Program-made: the position numbers and the translations under genes
The notes under the pieces: generated by a model
What the model was told of the DNA's origin: nothing
The model's database searches: none
The model's input: only the letters and a program-made list of their open reading frames with translations
In this document: piece after piece, positions 7,265 through 16,783 of the stretch
Layout of the letters: every line of letters begins with the position of its first letter
Position numbering within the stretch: position 1 is the stretch's first letter
NCBI RefSeq assembly: GCF_000350225.1
Contig: NW_005178685.1
Coordinates: 313,142 to 337,064 of the forward strand
DNA length: 23,923 nt
Direction: 5' to 3'
From: Chondrus crispus
Lineage: Eukaryota; Rhodophyta; Florideophyceae; Gigartinales; Gigartinaceae

Positions 7265-10200
7265 ATGCCGATACAGGAGCGAGCGCACATCGAGGCCTCC
7301 GAAGGCCCGACGTTAGGAGCACAAGACACCGGGACAGCCGACGTCCCGGTGAGGCGTAACGAAGGCGACGGGGGCAACGACGACCGAAAAGATTCGGTCG
7401 ACCCCCTGACTCCCGCGAGCCCAAGGTCGCCGGAGAGAGGTCCGTGTCGTACGGATTCGAGTAATCCGAGGGGCGTCACTGATCCGCCGACGCCCCAAGG
7501 AGGGGGGAGAAGGAAACGCAAGCGGGGCCAGCACCGAAATCGAAGGCCCCGGCGGAACGACCTCACCGATAAGGTCGCCCCGAAGGTTGTCGACGGCGTC
7601 ATTTGCCTTATGACGTCGAAGATCTACAACGTCCTCGGCTCGATAGCCACAGAGGGAAATGCATTTAAACCCCGCACGATCGCCGTTGATACGTGCTCGG
7701 GGTATAATCTGGTGAGGAAGGCCGACCTTCCCCCCGATTGGACGCGTTACGTCGTGCACGACGCACCTCTGCCACGATTGGCAGGCGCGAATAGCAACCC
7801 CCTCAAGCTTTCGGCCGTCGTCCGCCTGGCCGTGCGGTTGAGGAACACGGTGTTCCGAATTCCGTTCGTAGTCGCGGACCGGCTCGCCGTGCCAGTCCTC
7901 CTCGGCACGGCCTTCATCGATACGCACGTGCGATGTATCGACATCGAAGCTCAACGAATGGAGCTACGCCAAGGCGGTTCTGTCGCCATCGTCGACGGAA
8001 AGGGGGAGTCGACTCCCCCTACCAGGCGACACGGACGACACACGGGTCGGCCGGACGTACGCCAGGAGGCCCCGCAGGCGATCCGAATCGCCCGCTGGGT
8101 TACCATCCCCGCGATGTCACAAGCCCGTGTGCGTGTGACAACCGCGGGGAGGGGCCTCGTGTTCCTGGAGCCCAAGCCCTCACTCCAACACCGACATGGA
8201 GTGCGGCTGACGAATGGCGTCGCGGAGGTCCTACCGAATCAGACCTTCGACGTCATCGTCGCTAATTTCTCACGACGAGAAAAGCGGCTTCCGAAGCACA
8301 CCGTCGTGGGATACGCGAAGCGCAACCCCCTCGCGATCCTCACTCCCGAACGTAAGGTCGCCGAGGGGATCGCGCACGCGCTACACCTGACCGACGTGAC
8401 CGATCAAGTCGGTGGGGTAGGAGTTGGCCGATCCAACTCCGACGATAAGACCACCGCCGGGGGCAGGGGGGTCGACCCGGACGAACGGTCGTCTTTATGC
8501 CAACCGACGGCGAGAGGTACTGTACTCCCCGAGCAAAAGGATCCCGAAAATCCACCGATGGATTGGGAAAAAGAGATCGACCTGTCATACATCGACGATG
8601 ACAAGCTCCGTGGCCACGTACTCGAGATGCTCCGTAAGCACTCTAGTCTGTGGAGCGGTGCGCTTGGAACGATCCAAGCCACGGAGCACCGCATTCCCCT
8701 CGAACCGGGAACGAAACCGATTCGTTCTATGCCCTATCGGAAGGGCCCGGCCATGCGCGAAATGGTCGCGAAGGAGGTCAGCAAGATGTTGAACGCAGGG
8801 GTTATCGAACCCGCGAGCACCGAGTGGGCGTCCCCCGTGGTGCTCGTCCCGAAGAAAGACGGCTCTCTTCGGTTCTGCGTGGACTACCGGCGTCTCAACG
8901 CGAAGACGGCAGCGGATTCGTATCCACTGCCACGGATGGACGACTGCATCGACTCGTTAGGAGATGCAGCCGTCTTCACCACGTTGGACTGCAATTCCGG
9001 TTATTGGCAGATCCCGGTCGCTCCGGAAGACCGGGATAAGACCACGTTTACGACGCACATGGGCACGTTTCGCCACTTGCGCATGCCGTTTGGGCTCAAA
9101 GGGGCACCGGCCACCTTCCAACGTGCGCTCGACATAATACTCTCTGGAGTCCGCTGGCAAATATGCCTCGTCTATCTCGACGACGTGATCGTGTTCTCCC
9201 GTACGCACGGAGAACACGCGAGGCATCTCGATACCGTCTTGAGCTTACTGCGGAGTTCCGGTATCTCCCTTAAGCTCAAGAAGTGCAGCTTCTTCCGACC
9301 GAAGGTGCACTACCTGGGGCACGTCATCTCCCCAGGCAAGTTGAGCGTGGCTGATACGGCGGCCGACGCATTCAAGACATTCACGTTCCCAAGGACGCTG
9401 ACGCAAGTGCGCTCGTTCCTCGGGGCGTGTAACGTATACCGCCGATTCGTTAAGGGGTTCGCTAAGATTGCGCGTCCTCTGACCGACATGACGCGCAAGG
9501 ATTCGGATCCCGATTTCTATAACCCCACGGAGCTGCAACTTCAGGCGTTCGAGAACCTTAGGAAGTGCATGATCGCTCCGCCGATCCTCGCGTTGCCCCG
9601 GCACGGTCGTCCGTATATGATAGACACCGACGCGAGTGCCTACCAACTCGGCTGCACCTTACTTCAGGGGCACGAAGAGCCGAACGACTGGCGCCCCGTG
9701 GGGTATTGGTCGTACTCACTGTCCGATAGTGAGCGCAACTACAGCGCTACCGAACGCGAGTGCTTCGCCGTAGTGTGGGCCGTCCGCACACTACGGCCGT
9801 ACGTAGAGGGCACGAAGTTCACCGTACGGACGGACCATGACGCCCTCCGATGGCTCATGTCACTCACCGAGAGTTCCGGAAGACTCACCCGGTGGCGGCT
9901 ACGTCTGGCTGAATACGATTTCACCATTCAGTACCGCCCCGGACGCGTGCATCAGGTGCCCGATGCCCTGTCACGACTCGTGTCGCCGAAGGTCGCCGAT
10001 GACCCTCGCCCCACCGTCGAGGTGGATGACGACATCCCCACTTTCGACGGGGGCACGACAGTTCGAGACGTATCGAACGAGCTCGCGGACCACTCTTGTA
10101 CCGCCAGTTGTGATCATCAGGCCGTCCATGTCTTCGTAACGACACGGAACCAAGCCGAAACCCGAACAAGGTCGCGCGCACGGACGCGCGACGAACCGAG

Positions 10201-11845
10201 GGGCGACGACGAAGCCCCCGCTCTCCAAGGACCCAATTCGTTTTGGGAGGAGAACGACGAGTTCGACGCCGCCGACATCCAGCGCGCCGAAGACCCCGAG
10301 GCTGGCGTGCTCGATGCCACGGTCGCCACACCGCAGGACGACCTTCCGGCCCCTCTTACGATAGAGGAGATAGTCGAGGAGCAACGCGTGGGTGACTTCT
10401 GCCAAACCGTTTTGGCACGACAGTCAGAGTCCCGGGACTCCGCGTTCTTCGAGGACCACCAAGGGGTGCTCAAACGCAGACACCCCTTCGACCCTGATAT
10501 CGTTCAGGTGGTGGTACCTCGGACACTTCGCGCCAGGCTCCTTCGCTTGTGCCACAACCCAGCCATCGCGGGGCACCCGGGCCAGAACCGTATGTACTAC
10601 GCACTTCGACGCGAGTACTACTGGCCCCACCTGGCTGCAGACGTAGCAGCCACGGTGCGAGGGTGTCGAACCTGCGCGATGAACCGGGTCAAGCTGAGGA
10701 AACATCTCAACCGATTGAGGTTGTTTCCAGCTACGAGGCCCCTCGAGAGCCTCGCAATCGACATCTTGGGGCCGCTCCCCAAGACGAAGACAGGAAAACG
10801 ATTCCTGCTCGTGATTACGGACCGTTTTAGCAAGCTGACGCAAGTCGTGGCGCTCCGCACGATAACCGCATACACGGTCGCAGTTGCGTTCTGCGAATCG
10901 TGGGTGTTTAAGTATGGCGTCCCTCGCACGTTGCTTTCGGACAACGGCCCTCAGTTTAATGCCAAGTTCTTCCACAGCACGTGCCGCGTTCTGGGGATAA
11001 CGAATTTGTACACTTCGGCGTACCATCCCCAGACGAACGGGCAAGTCGAGCGATATAACCGAACAATCGCCTCGATGCTGCGGAACTACGTGGGTGAACA
11101 CCAGGACGACTGGGATGTGTACGTGGGGCCGCTTACGTACGCGTACAACTCCCACGTACATCGCACCACACGCACCACGCCGTTTGAGCTCGTGCTCAGC
11201 AGGCCACCGCCGGAGTTCTCTCTCCGACGGGCGGACGGCGACGCGCCCCCTTCCGATAGGGAGAACCAACGTGCCGAGTTCCTCAAGACCTTGGACTCGA
11301 CTATCCAAAAGGCCTACGGGAACCTGCGTCGGACGCAGGCTCGCTACAAGCGCGACTTCGATAAGCGCATACGACGTATTGATTCCCGGCTCCGTCCCGG
11401 AGAATACGTATATCTCAACCCCACCGATGGGGCTAAGACATCGAACAAGCTCGCCTCGTCCGCGGTCGGACCCTACCGCGTGCTCGCCAATGACTGCCGA
11501 ACCATCACGATTGATCGTGATGGGGTCACCGAGCGAGTCTCCGCCGACCGCTGCGTGTACGCGCCGTCTCCGATAGACGCGCCACGAGCAAGTACGACGA
11601 CCCCGCGGGACCTCGCCGATAAGGTCACCGCGGGAACGCAGTATGCCGTCGAACGGCTACTGAGACATCGGGTCATGGAAGGCGGAACTACGGAGTTCCT
11701 CATCAAGTGGGCGGATTACGACACACCCACTTGGACTGCGCGGACTCACGTCCCGGAGGAGTTGGTGTCTCGTTACGCCCAACGCCTCCGGAGACGTACC
11801 GGCAGAGACCTCACCCAAACCGTGAACGCGGACGTTCACGCTTAA
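7265..11845 (+). CDS. pol: Pol polyprotein: protease, RT, RNase H, integrase, chromodomain
   Basis: Counted from the ATG at 7265 (1526 residues; the frame is open from 7109, so a Gag-Pol fusion is likely). The protease has Asp142 in DTCSG rather than the usual DTG/DSG, and LLG at 212-214. The RT has YLDD at 637-640 after the PFGLKGAPATFQ block. RNase H shows DTDAS (Asp787/Asp789), the TERE motif near 829-832 and Asp857. A variable acidic spacer follows. The integrase has a zinc finger (His1097, His1104, Cys1134, Cys1137) and the catalytic triad Asp1166, Asp1226 and Glu1262 with exact D35E spacing. A C-terminal chromodomain (about 1459-1508) keeps three cage aromatics (Tyr1460, Trp1482, Tyr1485), which suggests binding to methylated histone H3 and targeting to heterochromatin. 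All key residues are present and the frame is intact. The stop codon merges into a G-run. Confidence 0.95.
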   Translation: MPIQERAHIEASEGPTLGAQDTGTADVPVRRNEGDGGNDDRKDSVDPLTPASPRSPERGPCRTDSSNPRGVTDPPTPQGGGRRKRKRGQHRNRRPRRNDLTDKVAPKVVDGVICLMTSKIYNVLGSIATEGNAFKPRTIAVDTCSGYNLVRKADLPPDWTRYVVHDAPLPRLAGANSNPLKLSAVVRLAVRLRNTVFRIPFVVADRLAVPVLLGTAFIDTHVRCIDIEAQRMELRQGGSVAIVDGKGESTPPTRRHGRHTGRPDVRQEAPQAIRIARWVTIPAMSQARVRVTTAGRGLVFLEPKPSLQHRHGVRLTNGVAEVLPNQTFDVIVANFSRREKRLPKHTVVGYAKRNPLAILTPERKVAEGIAHALHLTDVTDQVGGVGVGRSNSDDKTTAGGRGVDPDERSSLCQPTARGTVLPEQKDPENPPMDWEKEIDLSYIDDDKLRGHVLEMLRKHSSLWSGALGTIQATEHRIPLEPGTKPIRSMPYRKGPAMREMVAKEVSKMLNAGVIEPASTEWASPVVLVPKKDGSLRFCVDYRRLNAKTAADSYPLPRMDDCIDSLGDAAVFTTLDCNSGYWQIPVAPEDRDKTTFTTHMGTFRHLRMPFGLKGAPATFQRALDIILSGVRWQICLVYLDDVIVFSRTHGEHARHLDTVLSLLRSSGISLKLKKCSFFRPKVHYLGHVISPGKLSVADTAADAFKTFTFPRTLTQVRSFLGACNVYRRFVKGFAKIARPLTDMTRKDSDPDFYNPTELQLQAFENLRKCMIAPPILALPRHGRPYMIDTDASAYQLGCTLLQGHEEPNDWRPVGYWSYSLSDSERNYSATERECFAVVWAVRTLRPYVEGTKFTVRTDHDALRWLMSLTESSGRLTRWRLRLAEYDFTIQYRPGRVHQVPDALSRLVSPKVADDPRPTVEVDDDIPTFDGGTTVRDVSNELADHSCTASCDHQAVHVFVTTRNQAETRTRSRARTRDEPRGDDEAPALQGPNSFWEENDEFDAADIQRAEDPEAGVLDATVATPQDDLPAPLTIEEIVEEQRVGDFCQTVLARQSESRDSAFFEDHQGVLKRRHPFDPDIVQVVVPRTLRARLLRLCHNPAIAGHPGQNRMYYALRREYYWPHLAADVAATVRGCRTCAMNRVKLRKHLNRLRLFPATRPLESLAIDILGPLPKTKTGKRFLLVITDRFSKLTQVVALRTITAYTVAVAFCESWVFKYGVPRTLLSDNGPQFNAKFFHSTCRVLGITNLYTSAYHPQTNGQVERYNRTIASMLRNYVGEHQDDWDVYVGPLTYAYNSHVHRTTRTTPFELVLSRPPPEFSLRRADGDAPPSDRENQRAEFLKTLDSTIQKAYGNLRRTQARYKRDFDKRIRRIDSRLRPGEYVYLNPTDGAKTSNKLASSAVGPYRVLANDCRTITIDRDGVTERVSADRCVYAPSPIDAPRASTTTPRDLADKVTAGTQYAVERLLRHRVMEGGTTEFLIKWADYDTPTWTARTHVPEELVSRYAQRLRRRTGRDLTQTVNADVHA

Positions 11846-11856
11846 GGGGGGGGCCC
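11821..11856 (+). promoter_or_regulatory. First polypurine-like tract, fused to the pol stop
   Basis: The last pol codons form a perfect 8-bp hairpin (11821-11828 with 11833-11840, loop CGGA) followed by AAGGGGGGGG at 11844-11853, which overlaps the TAA stop. The same arrangement, with three base changes, recurs at 17942-17976 directly before the 3' LTR. Here no LTR follows. It may be an ancestral plus-strand primer site left behind when extra sequence was gained, or a working internal (central) priming site. Confidence 0.6.
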
Positions 11857-14594
11857 TCAACCGCTCCTTCGCAGATTAACCCCAGCCTGCACGAACAGAC
11901 TAAAAGAGAAAGCGAAGGAGGTTGGCGGACCCTATCGGAGGGTCACAGCCGGGGACGCGTTCAAGTCAAGTCGTCTTGACTTCTCGGACGTCAAGAACGC
12001 GAGACATAAGAACAGGACAGTACGAACTGCCTGAAAAAATGTTGGGCCCTCGTAATGACCGATATTACGAGGACCGCAAAACCTCGTTCGGATCGGAAAA
12101 GTAGGACGACCCCCCCCCCGAACAGGATTGCCGGACGATCCGTTAAGTCCAGCAACCACGGCGAAGAGGGGTGCCCGACGAACGAGGCGATCAGCGGTGA
12201 AATCACGAGAGCCCTTGGTGGGCGGAGTAAGTGACCAGAATGCCCTCCTCTAAGCTCGGAATATCCGAGAAGGTGGAGGCTCACGGCGAGCCATCAATCA
12301 GCATCCGGGTTAAACAGCTCGGCAGAAAACCGGATCATGGTCCTTTCGGTTTGGGTTGTGTGCGAGAAGACGCGCGAAACGCGCAGGCAGACGCGCAGGC
12401 GAGGGGAGCGGCGTCAGGAGAACGCGCGCTAGGGCCGTTCAATAAGAGCGAGGAAGCGAGAGCAACTCGGTCGGAGGGGCACCAATATATGCGCACGGAC
12501 GCGAGACACTTCAAATCCGCCGCCGAGACATGCCCCGTAATAAGGAAAATTACGGGGCATGAGAACGTTACACGTGAACGACGCCGGAGGTGCGCGCCAT
12601 GCACCAACCTCGATTGCGCCATCACCAAATCACTGCCGCCAGCATACCTCGAAAATATCGAAAAAATTAATGGGAAAAATTACAGCAGCACGTGCGCGGC
12701 GTGCACAGGTACTGTACAACGGGCAACCCCACCGCCACCGCCTCCCGAAAAAAAAATAGACAAAAAAGGGTAGGGGTGGCTACAGTGCACCCGGGGATAT
12801 GTGCATTGCTGGAATGGCCCAGCACGCTTGATTTCCCATTTTAAAAAAATGGGCGAAATTATGGAGGGGTGGGAAACCGCACAACAATGCACGTTGCGCA
12901 CGGGCAAGCCGGTGCAGCACGCGCAACACGCCAGCGCCAGCAGGTTGGCGGCGCTCTTGCACGCCGCTGCTGCAGTGCCCATGGGACACGGCGGGATGAA
13001 CCATGGCAACCATCGCGAGGGGGCAATCGTGACACAAGCGTCCTGAGGACGCGACCCCACGCGACGCGCGCAAATCCCCCCAGGCTACCTTATCTGACGC
13101 CCTTCGTTCTGCGCGCGCGAACGCAAGGACCGAAGCGAAATCGCCGCAAGAAGAACGCGCGCTGCGCCGGCGCACAGCGCCTACGAAAAGAAAAACCTGC
13201 GCGACCGTACAGCGCACACCGAGAAAGTCCTCAGATGCCGCGCAGCGATGCTCCGGAAACCGACGCCGCCCACATGCGCGCCTTTCGCCACTGCGTGACC
13301 CGCCGTGGCGCCACGAACTCGCCGCTTCCCAGACGACGTCGTAGACAGTCGCCCACCGGAGGACGACTGCGTCGACGCCGTCCTCCGCACGTCGTGTTCA
13401 TCTGCCGCAACGAACCTACGAGGCGTCTGGCCATTTCTAACAGGGCAAGAGAAGGTCCCAAACTGCCACCGCGAGATCGAGGAGTGACCAGCGCTTCCGA
13501 AGCGGGCGTTCAAACCGGTCGGCGGGCTTCTGCCGCACGAGTCGCGTGCCGCCCCCGACCAACGGCAAAAGGCCATGACAAATCCGCCGACGCTGCGGTA
13601 TGCCCGGACGGACTGTCAGCGGCGTAACGCACTCGGGAGAAACTCCCGTTACGAGCGACGGCGTAGTGTAGGTGGTGGGTACGGGTGTCTTCCCAACAGA
13701 AGACCAACAACCCGCGGATCAGGGACGAGAGCCTGCTGCTACAGTGGATCCCGAGGGCCTCGGAAGCAGAGCGTACGCGTCGAGATAGGTAGCTTCATTA
13801 TATACGGTGCAGGGAGTCAAAAGCATCCAATCGGGATAACGCCCCCCGAGATGGTACAGCCGACCGGGGGAGACGTCGTGCTGCGACACAAGGCGCTCCG
13901 CATTGACTACCCCGTCCGTTACGACTTTATAGACCAGTTCGCAGCGAAGAGTTCCGCCGCGCCGACCCAATCGCTGCCATTACTTTGCCTGAACAAGGGG
14001 CCCCGGCCGTCGCCGTGGTGTCGCCGGCTCAGAACCATTTTTGTCAGGTCGTCGAAAAAGGACAAGAATGCCAGGGAGGAGGACAGTCGCGACACGGTCG
14101 ACACACTGGCGGGGTAGTGACGCAGAGGGCAGGCTAGGTGGACGGCATCGGGACCGTCACGCGGCGCTCACGGGTCGCTATGAAACCGCATACCCGGGGT
14201 GTCAAGGACCCCGAACCTCACGCAACACCCCCGCGCTACAGGGCGGAAGGATGGGCTCGCCGTACACGCTTCTACCGGCGGGCCCTCGTCACTCACGGAG
14301 CCGTGTCCGATTGCTCATCGCATTGCCCTCCCCCTGAATAGTTCAGGTCCCGTCGACGGCCTCACGCACGGTCGAAGGACGACGTAGAAAGAAGGCGCTC
14401 CCGACTCCGACGTAGGTCGCTGACACGATGAGGCCTTCAGAAGAGACACGCCGGAAGGATTTGGGGGGAAGCAAGCGCCTCGACGCGTCTGTAAGTACTC
14501 CCATCGCGTCGCTTCGAAAGAGAGGGGCGGACTGACGGCGGATCCCGCCCCTACCTTGCCCACGACGGACGAGTGGATCCCATCCGTACCCAGG
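11857..14594. other. Long region between pol and the LTR fragment, no gene recognised
   Basis: About 2.7 kb inside the element. Several open frames exist on both strands, but all are Arg/Ala/Pro-rich, change frame often and look like by-products of high G+C content. It holds a perfect 12-bp hairpin (12530-12560) and several short purine or C runs (for example the C-run at about 12111-12119). It may be untranslated RNA, a promoter region or captured host DNA. Confidence 0.5.
12530..12560. repeat. Perfect 12-bp hairpin
   Basis: ATGCCCCGTAAT (12530-12541) pairs exactly with 12549-12560 across the 7-nt loop AAGGAAA. There is no T-run after it, so a simple Pol III or bacterial-type terminator is unlikely. 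Its role is unknown. Confidence 0.8.
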
Positions 14595-14760
14595 CCCCCT
14601 GGGGCCTTATTTTAGATTAGATCAACTCAGAATCGGATCGGTTACTGTAGGGCTCGATGCTCTACAGTACCATCACGTGTACCCCCGAGTACAGGGGGCG
14701 CACGTGTACACGTGTACGCGCGGGACCGAAGAGCGCGCGCACACGTGTACTGTCAGCCCC
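14595..14760 (+). repeat. Truncated LTR (U3 portion) of a related family, inside the element
   Basis: The order CCCCCTGGGGC, TTTTAGATTAGATCAA, CGGATC, an ACTGTAG...CTACAGT hairpin, CACGTGTACCCC, and GTGTACTGTCAGCC matches the beginning of the element's own LTR and of the solo LTR at 20925, but with many substitutions and small insertions. It starts inside the LTR (no TGTAG end) and stops abruptly at CAGCCCC before an A+T-rich stretch. It lies in the same orientation as the host element. It indicates that part of the extra 3' region came from another retroelement, or from recombination between related copies. Confidence 0.7.
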
Positions 14761-15252
14761 AATTAGAACTTTTTGTCGCTAATCACGGCGCGTGCCATGA
14801 TTTAATTTTGGGAAGATTTCTTCCTCAGACGACAGCGCACCAATCAGGAACCGTGCTCTGATTTTTTGGCAGAAATTGTTTTCGCGGGAAATTATGACAA
14901 TTTTTGGGATGATTTTCTGATTGCGCGGGGGACGATCAGGATAAGGATTGTCGTCGCGCGTCGTTGCGCGCCGCGCCCTCGCCATCGGTGGCGAGGGCCG
15001 GCAAGTCTACAGTACGACGCGCAACGGACCCCACGCCTCCCGTTGCTCTACGAAGAGAGCCAGGTTCGAACAGCATGAAAGGACGGGTGGGACGTCAACA
15101 AATCCGAGACCCGCCCTCCATTTTTTCTTGTCCAGACCAGGGAGGAGGCCTTCCGCGAGCGTAGGAGAAAAACACGCGAGGAATTGCCTTAGGGGCTTTA
15201 CGGGAAAGGAAATGACTAGGGATGTCGAGAGCCGGTCGCTATGCTTGCACGC
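14761..15252. other. A+T-rich stretch and nested hairpin downstream of the antisense gene
   Basis: 14761-14945 is noticeably A+T-rich for this element. It shares CACGGCGCGTGC (14784-14795) with a similarly A+T-rich stretch at 19021-19032 outside the element. A nested hairpin follows: 14962-14970 pairs with 15018-15026, enclosing a perfect 10-bp stem 14975-14984 with 14989-14998. On the minus strand this is the 3' side of the antisense gene, so it may contribute to its 3' end. No gene is seen. Confidence 0.4.
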
Positions 15253-16779
15253 TCAACGGTTCGTATCGTTGGAGGGTTCCGACGACCCTGGAGCACGCGC
15301 CCTCGGGGGGCAATAACTTGGATGAAACTGCAACTCGGGCTCCATTTCATGGAGCGGAGGAAGTGTGGCCTCTCCGTGGGGAGTCCAACCCCGAGGCGGA
15401 TCAGCAGAGGTCGCGAGTGCGTCGGTCGTCGAGAGGCCGTACCCGCGACCCTCATAAGGATCTCGAAGATTCTGCCGCGGCGTGGACGCAGCACGCTCCG
15501 GGGGCCCAACACGAGCGGCTCTGAGCGCGTCTCGTTCTCCGCGATACCGATCGCGGTCGACGACGGCGCGCTGGAGATCGCTCGCGCGACGTGAGGAGGC
15601 ACCGCGTAGGACGTCGAGCTCGCACCGGACGTCGCGCAGCTGTGCCGCAAGAGAGTCACGTTCAGCAGCAAAAGACTGACGCTCCGTTTCGAGGCGACAC
15701 GCTTCGCTACTGCGCTCAAGGTACCAATTCGTCAGGGTCCGCAGTAGACCCTCCACATTCCAGGTCTGGTCAATTAAGCTCCCCAGGGCGCGGGACAACC
15801 TGGGGATGGCGGTGATCTCGCGACGAGCTAGGTCGAGACTAAGCACAGTGAATCGCGGTGTACCAGGGTACCCAACCGATCCTAGGGAAGGCAGCGGAGG
15901 CAATGTAGTCCCCGCCGCCGTATCGTGACCGACTTCGGGATGAGCCTGCACTGCGATGGCTGGGGATTCACCATCGAGGTCACGATATCTCTTCCGCCGC
16001 GCCTCTCGCGCCGTGGACCCGACACCTCCTTTGCCACGAGAGGGACCCACCGCACTGGAGCCCGAACGAGCCACGAAGGCGTCTCCTTTTAAATCGTAGG
16101 CGAGGAAGAAGCTCTGGGCCCCGGTTGTGTAGTCAGTCCACGGCCGCCGATTGCGTTCGGGCACCGCAACGGCGCGGTGCATCAAGTCGAGAACCGAAGA
16201 ATAGGTCCACGGGACAGACGGGGAGCCGCGCTCCAAGGGGTGCAACGCCACGTCGGGCAGCGACGGCGCGACCCGACCAAGGAAGGACAGCACACCGATG
16301 GGCTGTACGAAAACGCGCCCGTGCAGGGCGACCTCGCTCATGAAAGCGTTGCAAGTTGACCACGCCCACTCACCCTCGTAATTGTAGACCAACTCCTCGT
16401 AGGCTGGATGCTTCGAGTCAGTACCCGCGAAGCCGAAATGCTTCAAAGCGTAGGGGAGTAACGGATGCACCCCCAACGATGGGAGTGCCTCCCCTATGCT
16501 TGGAGGAAGTTCCGGGAAATCGCCCCGCGATAGGCCCGGGGAAAAGGCAGCGGACGGGAAGACTCGGCCGTCGTCCTCTTCATTATGGCGGTAGGCCGAC
16601 CAATCGTTGGGGGCTAAGGCAATACGATGGATACGCATAAGCGCGCAGGCCGACTTTTGGAGAGCTGCGCGAGCCCGGGAGTGAGTACGAGGACGCGGGC
16701 TGACGTACAGACCCGCTACCTCCGAGAGGACCAACCGACGGGGATCTCGAGGGCCCCGATGGAAGAGATACGTCGACAT
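15253..16779 (-). CDS. Antisense ORF B, unknown function, with coiled coil
   Basis: A 508-residue frame from the ATG at 16779. The frame is open to 16983, but the only start there is TTG. Its ATG lies four bases after the stop of antisense ORF A, and the frame is +1 relative to it. The first part (to about residue 235) looks globular, with many Trp/Tyr and hydrophobic residues. A basic cluster ARRKRYR at about 260-266 could be nuclear-targeting or nucleic-acid binding. Residues about 354-423 are a strong Glu/Arg/Leu coiled coil, and the tail is Pro-rich. It has no RT, integrase, protease, zinc-finger or membrane segment that I can see. Antisense ORFs between pol and the 3' LTR are known in some plant Gypsy elements (for example Grande), but I cannot claim homology. 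The long frame and coherent composition argue for a real protein; the function is unknown. Confidence 0.6.
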   Translation of the reverse strand: MSTYLFHRGPRDPRRLVLSEVAGLYVSPRPRTHSRARAALQKSACALMRIHRIALAPNDWSAYRHNEEDDGRVFPSAAFSPGLSRGDFPELPPSIGEALPSLGVHPLLPYALKHFGFAGTDSKHPAYEELVYNYEGEWAWSTCNAFMSEVALHGRVFVQPIGVLSFLGRVAPSLPDVALHPLERGSPSVPWTYSSVLDLMHRAVAVPERNRRPWTDYTTGAQSFFLAYDLKGDAFVARSGSSAVGPSRGKGGVGSTAREARRKRYRDLDGESPAIAVQAHPEVGHDTAAGTTLPPLPSLGSVGYPGTPRFTVLSLDLARREITAIPRLSRALGSLIDQTWNVEGLLRTLTNWYLERSSEACRLETERQSFAAERDSLAAQLRDVRCELDVLRGASSRRASDLQRAVVDRDRYRGERDALRAARVGPPERAASTPRQNLRDPYEGRGYGLSTTDALATSADPPRGWTPHGEATLPPLHEMEPELQFHPSYCPPRARAPGSSEPSNDTNR

Positions 16780-16783
16780 TCGG

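Noticed and set aside
10424..11308. A 294-codon minus-strand frame opposite the integrase
   Set aside because: It mirrors the conserved integrase codons and has no independent domain; pol on the plus strand explains the sequence fully.
12231..13627. Several open frames of 100-250 codons in the region after pol
   Set aside because: Low-complexity Arg/Ala/Pro composition, frames on both strands of similar length, no recognisable motif or clear start context.
13735..13760. GCTACAGTGGATCCCGAG resembling an LTR end followed by a primer-binding site
   Set aside because: The sequence upstream does not match any LTR end in the window; the likeness is limited to about ten bases.
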